NCBI RefSeq assembly: GCF_901472495.1
Contig: NZ_LR590469.1
Location: 3,534,001 to 3,598,000 of the forward strand
Length of the DNA: 64,000 nucleotides
Source of the DNA: Yersinia enterocolitica subsp. enterocolitica
GTDB lineage: Bacteria > Pseudomonadota > Gammaproteobacteria > Enterobacterales > Enterobacteriaceae
Direction of reading: 5' to 3'
The notes below the pieces were generated by a model, which saw nothing but the letters and a program-made list of their open reading frames with translations, was not told the DNA's origin and did not search any database. Made by a program: the position numbers and the translations under genes. How positions within the stretch are numbered: the stretch's first letter is position 1; every line of letters begins with the position of its first letter. Of the stretch, positions 28,673-36,135 are shown piece after piece.

Positions 28673-30094
28673 ATGGCAGACAACGAAGAGAAAAAAGGAT
28701 TACACCGTGGGCTGGAAGCCCGGCATATCGAACTGATAGCGTTGGGTGGTACCATTGGTGTTGGGTTATTTATGGGCTCCGCCAGTACATTAAAATGGGC
28801 GGGGCCGTCGGTATTACTGGCTTATATCATTGCTGGTTTGTTTGTATTTTTCATTATGCGATCCATGGGTGAAATGCTCTATCTGGAGCCAGTTGCAGGC
28901 TCTTTTGCCGTTTATGCACATAAGTATCTTAGCCCCTATTTTGGCTACCTGACGGCTTGGGGTTATTGGTTTATGTGGATAGCGGTGGGGATATCTGAAA
29001 TTACCGCGATTGGTGTATATGTCCAGTTTTGGTTCCCGGAAATCCCCCAATGGTTACCGGCTATTGCTGGGGTGGCGATAGTCGCACTCGCTAATCTCGC
29101 GGCGGTCAGGTTGTATGGCGAGCTGGAGTTTTGGTTTGCGATGATCAAAGTGACCACCATCATTGTGATGATTTTGGTGGGGTTAGGCGTTATTTTCTTC
29201 GGTTTTGGTAATCATGGCCAACCTATCGGATTTGATAACCTGACGGCCCACGGCGGTTTCTTTGCCGGGGGGTGGAAAGGCTTCATGTTTGCGTTGTGTA
29301 TTGTGGTGGCGTCTTATCAGGGGGTCGAATTAGTCGGAATCACGGCTGGCGAAGCCAGAAATCCTCAGGTCACACTAAAACGTGCCATCAATAACATCCT
29401 CTGGCGCATCCTGATTTTCTATGTCGGGGCGATTTTCGTGATAGTTACTATTTTCCCGTGGGACGGTATTGGTACTGGAGGCAGCCCGTTTGTACTCACC
29501 TTTGCCAAGATAGGAATAGTTTCAGCCGCAGGGATTATCAACTTTGTGGTGCTCACGGCGGCACTGTCGGGGTGTAATAGTGGCATGTATAGCGGCGGGC
29601 GTATGCTATATGCCTTGGCGAAGAATCGCCAGTTACCTGCTTGCCTGACCAAACTGTCTGCCAGCGGTGTCCCGGTCTATTGTATTGCGGTCACTATTTT
29701 ATGTCTGATGGTGGGTTCTAGCCTCAATTACATTATTCCCAATCCACAGCAGGTGTTTGTGTATGTTTACAGCGCCAGCGTGCTACCGGGTATGGTGCCA
29801 TGGTTCGTGGTGTTAGTGAGCCAACTGCGTTTTCGTCAGGTACACCAAGAGGCATTGAAGCAACATCCGTTTAAGTCCATCATGTTCCCCTATGTGAACT
29901 ATCTCACTATCGCCTTTCTGATTTGTGTATTGGTCGGTATGGGGATTAACCCAGATACCCAGCTATCTTTGCTGGTCGGAGTGATTTTCCTCGGATTGGT
30001 GACGCTATGCTATTTTGCTTTGGGAATGCATAAAAAGGCGTCAGTCGACCCATCTCTTGTGGTTTCAGGTCCAGAGGGGCTAAAGCGGCCATAA
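28673..30094 (+). CDS. yifK: Amino acid permease YifK (threonine/serine transporter, APC family)
   Basis: 473 residues with 12 hydrophobic helices. The amino acid transporter signature is visible in TM1 (ELIALGGTIGVGLFMGSAS) and in SYQGVELVGITAGEARNP. It is an inner-membrane proton symporter; in E. coli, YifK (also called ThrP) takes up threonine and serine. It lies between the ECA operon and the argX tRNA operon, as in E. coli. In Salmonella this gene is known to be repressed by Lrp and the small RNA GcvB; I did not identify those sites here. Confidence 0.93.
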   Translation: MADNEEKKGLHRGLEARHIELIALGGTIGVGLFMGSASTLKWAGPSVLLAYIIAGLFVFFIMRSMGEMLYLEPVAGSFAVYAHKYLSPYFGYLTAWGYWFMWIAVGISEITAIGVYVQFWFPEIPQWLPAIAGVAIVALANLAAVRLYGELEFWFAMIKVTTIIVMILVGLGVIFFGFGNHGQPIGFDNLTAHGGFFAGGWKGFMFALCIVVASYQGVELVGITAGEARNPQVTLKRAINNILWRILIFYVGAIFVIVTIFPWDGIGTGGSPFVLTFAKIGIVSAAGIINFVVLTAALSGCNSGMYSGGRMLYALAKNRQLPACLTKLSASGVPVYCIAVTILCLMVGSSLNYIIPNPQQVFVYVYSASVLPGMVPWFVVLVSQLRFRQVHQEALKQHPFKSIMFPYVNYLTIAFLICVLVGMGINPDTQLSLLVGVIFLGLVTLCYFALGMHKKASVDPSLVVSGPEGLKRP

Positions 30095-30192
30095 AACCAG
30101 CGAATAAGGCGGAGTGAGGGCTATCAATGGCTGACTTTTGCGGCAGAGTGTGCAAAGCGTAAGCAAACACACCATTTCTTCTAAAAAAGCAC

Positions 30193-30221
30193 TAGACAGC
30201 CAAGTATTAAAACCGTAGTAT
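30193..30221 (+). promoter_or_regulatory. Promoter of the tRNA operon
   Basis: TAGACA (30193-30198) and TAGTAT (30216-30221) are separated by 17 bp and followed by a GC-rich discriminator (CCTCACCCGC), the form typical of stringently controlled stable-RNA promoters. The first tRNA begins 22 bp downstream. Confidence 0.65.
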
Positions 30222-30242
30222 CCTCACCCGCAACGGCGCTAA

Positions 30243-30319
<77 letters not shown>

Positions 30320-30401
30320 TTAATTTTGTGTGCAAGAGCTGCGGTGGTAAGATTGCCGCGTACGACGAAGTCGAAGTAAGCTGTAAGTAGTAGGAAGTTA
30401 T

Positions 30402-30478
30402 GGTGGCTATAGCTCAGTTGGTAGAGCCCTGGATTGTGATTCCAGTTGTCGTGGGTTCGAGCCCCATTAGCCACCCCA
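30402..30478 (+). tRNA. hisR: tRNA-His (GTG)
   Basis: 77 nt including the extra 5' G typical of tRNA-His. The anticodon loop TTGTGAT reads GTG, and CCA is encoded. The T-arm loop is GGTTCGAGCC. Confidence 0.97.
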
Positions 30479-30493
30479 AATTTTGTGGAACAT

Positions 30494-30580
30494 GCGATGG
30501 TGGCGGAATTGGTAGACGCGCTAGCTTCAGGTGTTAGTGTCCTTACGGACGTGAGGGTTCAAGTCCCTCCCTTCGCACCA
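30494..30580 (+). tRNA. leuT: tRNA-Leu (CAG)
   Basis: 87 nt class II tRNA with a variable arm (TGTCCTTACGGACGT) and anticodon CAG in CTTCAGGTG. The fifth acceptor pair is a T-T mismatch (GCGATGG with CCTTCGC); E. coli has an A-C mismatch at the same place, so an imperfect pair there is not a sign of decay. CCA is encoded. Confidence 0.96.
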
Positions 30581-30655
30581 CACAAAACATGTAGATTTTA
30601 TTAAGATTTACATGGACATAGGTCGAAAGGCCATGTAGAGTGAGCAGTACGAAAT

Positions 30656-30732
30656 CGGCGAGTAGCGCAGCTTGGTAGCGCAACTGGTTTGGGACCAGTG
30701 GGTCGGAGGTTCGAATCCTCTCTCGCCGACCA
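30656..30732 (+). tRNA. proM: tRNA-Pro (TGG)
   Basis: 77 nt, starting with the C typical of tRNA-Pro; CGGCGAG pairs with CTCGCCG. The anticodon loop TTTGGGA reads TGG, and CCA is encoded. It is the last gene of the tRNA operon. Confidence 0.97.
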
Positions 30733-30743
30733 ATTTCAGAAGA

Positions 30744-30768
30744 AACCCCGCAATGCGGGGTTTTTTTT
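30744..30768 (+). terminator. Intrinsic terminator of the tRNA operon
   Basis: AACCCCGC / GCGGGGTT around AAT, followed by an uninterrupted run of T. It lies 12 bp after the proM CCA end. Confidence 0.93.
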
Positions 30769-30954
30769 CGTCTGTACTTTGTCTCCGACTTGCTCGTATC
30801 AAATCGATTTCCATATTATTCCTCCTCCTGTTTTTCATTCTGCTATCCATCGTTGTATCCGTTCTACTTGCATAAAAAACCGCTGTTGGCGCTCTTTGAT
30901 CAAATTTGCCTGATGGTAGGAGCCGATCTTCTTTTTATTAGATGAAGTGCAGGG

Positions 30955-31067
30955 TGTTGGTTTTTTGCGACAAAAGTCGAATGCTTTGTCTCTAAATGGA
31001 GACGTATAAAAGCATGATAAATATAAAGAAAAAAATTGATAGCTTATACCGTCGTTTTGTAGCGACA
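30955..31067 (+). promoter_or_regulatory. Three GlrR (YfhA/QseF)-type activator sites upstream of glmZ
   Basis: The known GlrR recognition form is TGTC-N10-GACA. Three matches are present: TGTT-N10-GACA (30955-30972), TGTC-N10-GACG (30987-31004) and CGTC-N10-GACA (31050-31067). The start-to-start spacings are 32 and 63 bp, close to 3 and 6 helical turns, so the sites face the same side. They lie about 170-285 bp before the sigma-54 start, a usual distance for an enhancer-binding protein that works by looping. Confidence 0.75.
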
Positions 31068-31148
31068 GATCACGTTGGTAGGATTAAACCCAGGATAGTG
31101 GAAGTGAGATTTTGTACTATGAGTTAGCAAGAAAATAAAATTATTAAT

Positions 31149-31161
31149 TATCAGTTAATTA
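31149..31161 (+). promoter_or_regulatory. Candidate IHF site between activator sites and glmZ promoter
   Basis: TATCAGTTAATTA fits the IHF consensus WATCARNNNNTTR exactly, in an AT-rich stretch. Bending DNA between enhancer and sigma-54 promoter is the expected role of IHF at such promoters. Confidence 0.55.
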
Positions 31162-31210
31162 TAAGTTTATTTAAGGATGGGTGAGTAAATAATTGGCCTG
31201 TTGTAAAACT

Positions 31211-31226
31211 TGGCATGCTAACTGCA
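31211..31226 (+). promoter_or_regulatory. Sigma-54 promoter of glmZ
   Basis: TTGGCATG-N4-TGCAT with GG at 31212-31213 and GC at 31224-31225, exactly 10 bp apart as sigma-54 demands. The predicted start (12 bp after the GC) falls at about 31237-31238, precisely the conserved 5' end of GlmZ. I see no clear overlapping sigma-70 -10 element at this site. Confidence 0.88.
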
Positions 31227-31237
31227 TTATCTCCTGT

Positions 31238-31462
31238 GTAGATGCTCATCCCACTTATTATGATAGCCTGGTTTTTATAGCCAATTTAGCTTCATAAACC
31301 CAGGGATGACGCAGAGCCGATTTTAGGGTGCCTATTGTCCATGTAAACGATGTTGAATATCTTCATCACATACCGGGCATAACGTTGAGTGAGGCACCGA
31401 CATTGTTGTCTGTAGACCTGAAAATTTCAGACGCTTGCCCTTATCGGCAAGCGTTTTTTTTT
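31238..31462 (+). ncRNA. glmZ: Small regulatory RNA GlmZ
   Basis: The 5' end GTAGATGCTCATCCCAC, the internal GGGATGACGCAGAGCCG, the region CAACGTTGAGTGA...-like core (AACGTTGAGTGAGGCACCG near 31381) and a 3' terminator match E. coli GlmZ in order, and the position upstream of hemY is also the same. GlmZ base-pairs with glmS mRNA together with Hfq and activates its translation when glucosamine-6-phosphate is low; RapZ and RNase E process it, while GlmY protects it. The transcript ends in the hairpin CGCTTGCC / GGCAAGCG with a T run. Confidence 0.92.
31432..31462 (+). terminator. Intrinsic terminator of glmZ
   Basis: CGCTTGCC (31432-31439) pairs with GGCAAGCG (31446-31453) around CTTATC, followed by nine or more T. 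It forms the 3' hairpin of GlmZ. Confidence 0.95.
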
Positions 31463-31467
31463 TGCAT

Positions 31468-31527
31468 ACCCTTCGTACTTGAGGCTACAGGGGTGTTAGC
31501 TGTACGCACTTATCCGAATCAGGGGTA
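31468..31527 (+). repeat. Internally deleted ERIC-like element
   Basis: Starts ACCC and follows the ERIC-like variant over its first 53 positions (CTTGAGGCTACAG...GTTAGC...CCGAATCA), then jumps to the final GGGTAAA, so about 64 bp of the middle are missing. It begins just after the glmZ T-run. Confidence 0.65.
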
Positions 31528-31531
31528 AAGA

Positions 31532-31553
31532 AAAGGCTCCCAAAGGAGCCTTT
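31532..31553 (-). terminator. Probable terminator of the hemCDXY operon
   Basis: On the minus strand AAAGGCTCC / GGAGCCTTT closes on a short loop and is followed by TCTTTACC. It lies 134 bp after the hemY stop. The stretch between (31554-31686) holds a further nested inverted repeat (CCAAGGG near 31573 with CCCTTGG near 31658) with no gene. Confidence 0.6.
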
Positions 31554-31686
31554 AGATGACGAATAAAGCTGAACCAAGGGGAAACGTGCCGTAGGGGCCA
31601 CTTTTAGTTTCAAACACAAGTACGTAAGTCGCCGGAGCGCCCCTGGGTGCGGTCGGCCCTTGGCTCACAGATTGATTTGCGTACCA

Positions 31687-32886
31687 TCAAAGTGACTCGC
31701 CATTCTGCCGCAGTGTGAGCAATAACCCCTCGCGGCGAGCCTGAGCGGCATCCTCAGGGCGGTGTAACTTATCCAGAGCATCAGCCAGCCATGCATAATC
31801 ATAGCCGTCTGGGCGCTGTGCAAGTGCGGCTTTAAAGGCCTCACTGGCTTTCTCCCATTCGCCGTGTTTCAGCATCAACTGACCCAAAGTGCTATTGAGC
31901 AACGGTGTGGCTCCGTGCTGTTTGATGTGCTGGCGTAATGATTTCTCTATTGGCTCTGGGTTGCCCGACTTCAAGCGCGGGATCAACAACACCAGCCGTT
32001 CATCATACTGACGTTTCAGACCATCCAAAATGATCTGCTGGGCCACATCACTATCATCACATTCAATCAGATGCTCCGCCAAGGCTACTTGCAGTGGGAT
32101 CTCATTGCGTACTTTGCGGCTTTGATCTTTCCACCAACGTTTCAGGCCATCACTTCCTTCTTCGGCCATACACTGATTCATCATGCCAATATAAGCTTGC
32201 TGTTCCAGCGCGGCGATTTCCTCGGCGATATGTACCTGCACTTTGCTCATTGCGGGTAAAATTTCCAGTAATGAACTGTAAGCACCGGAACGGAGGTAAG
32301 CCTGCTCAGCCAGACGCAGCACCTCCGGATGGCGTGGTGCTTGATCCAGGAGCCGATCAACACCATGACGTGCGGCATGAACATGCCCTTGTGCGAGTTG
32401 AATCCGTACCCGGGTAATATCGACCGGTAATTGGTCGGTGTCAGCCACTTCAGCCGCCCGTTCCAGATACTGATTGGTACGGAATTCATCACCGCGTTGT
32501 TGAGCGGCTTCTGCTGCCAGTAGGTAGTTCACCATTGGTTGTTCGGCGTGATCGGCATTGCGAGTCAATAACTTCTCAACTTGCTTGAAATCACCTTCTG
32601 CCAATTTGATAAGTGCCGCTTTGGTTTGCTTACGGGCGCGGGTGCGTTTACGGCCGAGGAACCAGCCACGGGTACGTGCACCAGTGCGGAAAATACGGCG
32701 CAATATCCATTCCACTATCAGGAACGCCACCAACACTAAGACCAACATAATGACTAAACCGGTCACACTGGTTTCGACGTTATAGTTGTCAGTTTGGATC
32801 AATACATAACCCTGATGACCGGCCAGCATGGGGCCAAGGACGATCCCGGCGGTCAGAATGAGGAATAACAGTAACACTCGCAGCAT
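31687..32886 (-). CDS. hemY: Heme biosynthesis-associated TPR protein HemY
   Basis: 399 residues. Two N-terminal membrane helices (about residues 1-20 and 40-62) are followed by a basic segment and a long array of tetratricopeptide-type helices, including a TPR-like C-terminal part (GEWEKASEAFKAALAQRPDGYDY). The enterobacterial HemY is an inner-membrane protein of unclear function encoded with heme genes; it is unrelated to the Bacillus HemY oxidase. It follows hemX by 2 bp and is the last gene of the operon. Confidence 0.93.
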   Translation of the reverse strand: MLRVLLLFLILTAGIVLGPMLAGHQGYVLIQTDNYNVETSVTGLVIMLVLVLVAFLIVEWILRRIFRTGARTRGWFLGRKRTRARKQTKAALIKLAEGDFKQVEKLLTRNADHAEQPMVNYLLAAEAAQQRGDEFRTNQYLERAAEVADTDQLPVDITRVRIQLAQGHVHAARHGVDRLLDQAPRHPEVLRLAEQAYLRSGAYSSLLEILPAMSKVQVHIAEEIAALEQQAYIGMMNQCMAEEGSDGLKRWWKDQSRKVRNEIPLQVALAEHLIECDDSDVAQQIILDGLKRQYDERLVLLIPRLKSGNPEPIEKSLRQHIKQHGATPLLNSTLGQLMLKHGEWEKASEAFKAALAQRPDGYDYAWLADALDKLHRPEDAAQARREGLLLTLRQNGESL

Positions 32887-32888
32887 AC

Positions 32889-34013
32889 TTATTCCCCCTG
32901 AGCGGCAACTGGCGCTTGTGCCAGTAAGTTACGAACCCGGGTTTGCATCAATTTTTCCAGCATCGGCTGGCTCTTCAATTGATCAGGCACGTCCATTGAA
33001 ATTGACTGCTGACTCAGGCTCTCCAATTCATCCAGAAACGCCTTGGTATTCGGGTCATTCACATCAAAATAGGCGCGAACCCAGGTAGAAATCGTCTCTA
33101 GCGACTGTTTATACACTTCATCCTGATGGCGAGGCACGGCCTGAGCGGCGACCAGCAAGCGGGAACGGATATTTTCACGTAAATAAACGTCCTGATTGGG
33201 TGCTAACAGTGGCTCAGCGCTGCTATCGCGGCGGCGAATAGTAATAAAGTCAGACATAAAGCTATGCCAGCTTTTGGTCAGATTCTGACGCCACTCGGCT
33301 AATGAACTGGACAGCTCATCGCTATTGGCATCCATCGGGGAATCATCAATATTGTTATCGGCGAGACGCAGGTTATCGACCTGATTCGACAATTGATTCA
33401 ATTTGAGAATAATACCGTCGAAATCGACTTGCGTGACTGCCGAAAGGGTACTGATATCTTCGGTTAAGGCCCGACGCACGTCGATAAGGCTTGGGTCATT
33501 CATATCGGCCAGACTGGCATCGGCACTTTTCAGTAATGTGGCGGCAGTGGTGACATCCTGATCACTCCAGAGTTTACGCCCTGCCATTTTCACCAGAAAA
33601 TCAGCTTGTGCCAGTAACCAGGTTTTGGCATCACTTCCTGAAATAGTCGCGACTTTTTCTTGTAACTCGTTTAGTTGGCGCGTCAGCGAGGTTTGTTGGC
33701 GGTCAGCCGCCTCCAGCGCTTTGCCTTGTTGTTGCAACAATGACTCAAGCTGCTGTTTTTCCTGCAACTGACTCTGCTTTAATTCGGCTAACTGTTCTTG
33801 CAGCGCAATATTTGCCGCTTCTTGTAACTGAGCCTGCTGGTGTCCGTGATAATAAAGCCCGGCACCTAGCGCGATGGCCAGTGCAATAGCAATGGCGCCC
33901 AGAATTGGCCCGGATTTTTTCTCCCGGCGGATTTCTGGTTCTGGCTGTTGGTGCCTCTCAGCCGCGGTGGTTGTCTCTTCCACTGGTGCGGATGGGGTAT
34001 TTTGTTCCGTCAT
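32889..34013 (-). CDS. hemX: HemX protein (putative uroporphyrinogen-III C-methyltransferase family name)
   Basis: 374 residues from the ATG at 34011-34013 (MTEQNTPSAP), which agrees with E. coli and has GGGA at better spacing than the ATG at 34020-34022. A cytoplasmic Glu/Pro/Thr-rich tail is followed by a single membrane helix (about residues 35-56) and a long Gln-rich coiled coil (about 60-130). The VATISGSDAKTWLLAQADFL segment is highly conserved. Despite database names it lacks the SAM-binding methyltransferase motifs, so that activity is doubtful. It lies between hemD and hemY. Confidence 0.93.
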   Translation of the reverse strand: MTEQNTPSAPVEETTTAAERHQQPEPEIRREKKSGPILGAIAIALAIALGAGLYYHGHQQAQLQEAANIALQEQLAELKQSQLQEKQQLESLLQQQGKALEAADRQQTSLTRQLNELQEKVATISGSDAKTWLLAQADFLVKMAGRKLWSDQDVTTAATLLKSADASLADMNDPSLIDVRRALTEDISTLSAVTQVDFDGIILKLNQLSNQVDNLRLADNNIDDSPMDANSDELSSSLAEWRQNLTKSWHSFMSDFITIRRRDSSAEPLLAPNQDVYLRENIRSRLLVAAQAVPRHQDEVYKQSLETISTWVRAYFDVNDPNTKAFLDELESLSQQSISMDVPDQLKSQPMLEKLMQTRVRNLLAQAPVAAQGE

Positions 34014-34045
34014 ATTGGGCATCCCATAGTCAGGTTTCAGGTTTA

Positions 34046-34792
34046 TTAAAAATCTTGTAGTGCGCGGATCAGCGCATCATTATCAGCATTCTCTGCGACC
34101 CGGATATTGCTCCAGCCCATTTGGGCTGCTAAGGCCGCCAAACGATCGCTCACGACCACTAGCCGGCAGTGGAGCAACCAGGAAGAACGATAATAATCAG
34201 GAACTAAAGTATAGATCTGTTGTAGCATTTCGCCGCTGGTAACGACCAGAATATCGACTCCGGAACGCTGCCAGTGCGCACCTTGTTCACTGCCATCATA
34301 AAAAATAGGACTGCGTTGATAACACTCGCAAAAAGTCACCGTTGCACCCCGCTCCCTCAGGCTTTCACCAAGCAGCTCTCGCCCGCCATTACCGCGCAAT
34401 AACAGTGCCTTCTTACCTGTCAGTTGTTGCAGGTCGGGCAATGATAATAGCATCTCGCTGGTTTCTCCCGTTGGGGGGAAGGTGATGTGCAAGCGGCTGG
34501 CAGTATGTAATGCTAATGCAGTGTTACGACCAATAGCATAATAAGATAACTGTGCAGGCCATGACAGGTTATTTCTTTTTAACAGAGAGTTAGCGTAGCG
34601 AACTGCGTTTTGTGATAAAGCAAAAACCAAATCACCCGCCTGCATATCTTGCAGTAATGCAGGCAGTTTGGGCAGGTCATCGCCGGGTGAGAAATCAATC
34701 AAGGGTGCATGCCAGGCAACCCGGCCCAGCGCACGCAGGCGGCTGACTAACTGCTCCCCGGCAGGGGATGGACGGGTGACCAGAATCGTCAT
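34046..34792 (-). CDS. hemD: Uroporphyrinogen-III synthase
   Basis: 248 residues, two-lobed fold with low sequence conservation. ILVTRPSPAGEQLVSRL at the N-terminus and LLLRGNGGRELLGESLRERG are typical. It closes and inverts the D ring of hydroxymethylbilane to give uroporphyrinogen III in the cytoplasm. It overlaps hemC by 4 bp, so translation is coupled. Confidence 0.95.
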   Translation of the reverse strand: MTILVTRPSPAGEQLVSRLRALGRVAWHAPLIDFSPGDDLPKLPALLQDMQAGDLVFALSQNAVRYANSLLKRNNLSWPAQLSYYAIGRNTALALHTASRLHITFPPTGETSEMLLSLPDLQQLTGKKALLLRGNGGRELLGESLRERGATVTFCECYQRSPIFYDGSEQGAHWQRSGVDILVVTSGEMLQQIYTLVPDYYRSSWLLHCRLVVVSDRLAALAAQMGWSNIRVAENADNDALIRALQDF

Positions 34793-35730
34793 AGCGGTGG
34801 ATTATCCTGATAAACCTCAGCCAGTATCTCTCTGGCACCCCGTGATAGCAGCTCATCGGCCAGTTCAACACCCATTTGCTCTGCATTTTCAGCCGGCCCT
34901 CGGCGTTCACCGCGAATAATTTCACTGCCATCAGGGGCACCGACCAATGCGCGAAGCCACAGTGTATCACCGTCCAATTCGGCATAACTGCCGATAGGCA
35001 CCTGGCAACCTCCTTCAAGGCGGGTATTCATGGCGCGTTCAGCGCACACGCGCAATTCAGTCTCGCGATGATTCAATGGTGCTAGTAATTGACGGGTAAA
35101 ATTATCATCGAGACGGCATTCAATACCGACAGCACCTTGACCGACCGCAGGCAATGACTCCTCAGCAGGCATGGCATAACGAATTCGCGTTTCCAGCCCG
35201 AGGCGCTTGAGGCCAGCAACGGCTAAAATAATGGCGTGGTATTCACCTTTATCTAACTTGGCAAGACGCGTGCCGACGTTACCGCGCAGGTCACGGATAA
35301 TCAGATCAGGGCGGCGCTCACGCAATTGACACTGACGGCGCAAGCTTGATGTGCCCACAATGCTGCCAGCGGGCAACTCATCCAAATGAGCATAATTTAT
35401 TGATACGAAAGCATCGCGAGGGTCATCACGCTCACAAATGGTGACCAGACCCAATCCTTCAGGGAAGGCAATCGGGACATCTTTCATTGAATGAACGGCA
35501 ATATCTGCTCGTCCTTCCAATAGCGCTAGCTCTAATTCTTTAACAAACAAACCTTTACCACCAACCTTTGCCAGTGGCGTGTCCAGAATGATGTCCCCAC
35601 GGGTCACCATTGGCACCAATTCGACTTGCAGGCCTGGGTGATTGGCTTGCAGTAAATGTTGAACATAATGTGCTTGCCATAAGGCGAGCGGGCTTTGTCG
35701 CGTGGCAATTCGAATAATTTTGTCTAACAT
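34789..35730 (-). CDS. hemC: Hydroxymethylbilane synthase (porphobilinogen deaminase)
   Basis: 313 residues. The N-terminal IRIATRQSPLALWQA, the substrate Arg-rich GTSSLRRQCQLRERRPDL, and Cys242 in LEGGCQVPIGSYAE, which carries the dipyrromethane cofactor, are all present. It joins four porphobilinogens into hydroxymethylbilane. It is the first gene of hemCDXY and shares a 405-bp divergent region with cyaA, as in E. coli. Confidence 0.97.
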   Translation of the reverse strand: MLDKIIRIATRQSPLALWQAHYVQHLLQANHPGLQVELVPMVTRGDIILDTPLAKVGGKGLFVKELELALLEGRADIAVHSMKDVPIAFPEGLGLVTICERDDPRDAFVSINYAHLDELPAGSIVGTSSLRRQCQLRERRPDLIIRDLRGNVGTRLAKLDKGEYHAIILAVAGLKRLGLETRIRYAMPAEESLPAVGQGAVGIECRLDDNFTRQLLAPLNHRETELRVCAERAMNTRLEGGCQVPIGSYAELDGDTLWLRALVGAPDGSEIIRGERRGPAENAEQMGVELADELLSRGAREILAEVYQDNPPL

Positions 35731-35916
35731 TGCTTGTTACCGTTTTTATATTTTACGGCCCATCCTACCATTGACCGATGAAGGCTGTCAGTGTGGTCGC
35801 TACGGCCTTAACGGTTTTTTGCCTGATACTGGACTATTACTGACCATGACTTTGGCAAGAGATAGGCATTATAATTGTAGGGATAGCTTTACTTTCTTTA
35901 CGGTCAATCGGCAAGG

Positions 35917-35932
35917 TGTTAGATTGATCACG
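35917..35932 (+). promoter_or_regulatory. CRP site in the hemC-cyaA divergent region
   Basis: TGTTAGATTGATCACG matches TGTGA-N6-TCACA at 8 of 10 core positions and resembles the CRP site through which CRP-cAMP represses the main cyaA promoter in E. coli. It lies about 205 bp before the cyaA start. Confidence 0.7.
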
Positions 35933-36070
35933 TTTCCAGCAATAATTCGTTAACTGTTATTCAAACAATATGTCTTCAAACAAAATGTTTTTTGGTCAGT
36001 TCAACAAAAACCATATTTTCGCTGAAAGTCAAAAAAAGCCATAAGCGAATCTGGAACACGGTTTTTTTTC

Positions 36071-36124
36071 TAAGCACCGGAACAATTCTAAGCACCGGAG
36101 CAATTTTAAACACCGGAACAATCA
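36071..36124 (+). repeat. Three tandem 18-bp repeats just before the cyaA start
   Basis: Units start at 36071, 36089 and 36107 with the pattern TAAGCACCGGAACAATTC; the second has GAG for GAA and the third has TAAACACCGG. The last unit ends in the ribosome binding site of cyaA. The frame stays open through them (LSTGTI, LSTGAI, LNTGTI), but the real start lies downstream. Confidence 0.85.
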
Positions 36125-36135
36125 GGCGAGACGTC

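Noticed and set aside
31328..31528. 66-codon plus-strand ORF near glmZ
   Set aside because: It lies over the 3' half of GlmZ including its terminator and an ERIC-like remnant; no ribosome binding site and no protein-like pattern.
35992..36135. N-terminal extension of cyaA upstream of the TTG
   Set aside because: It consists mainly of tandem repeats; the TTG start with AGGCGAG gives exactly the E. coli length and N-terminus.
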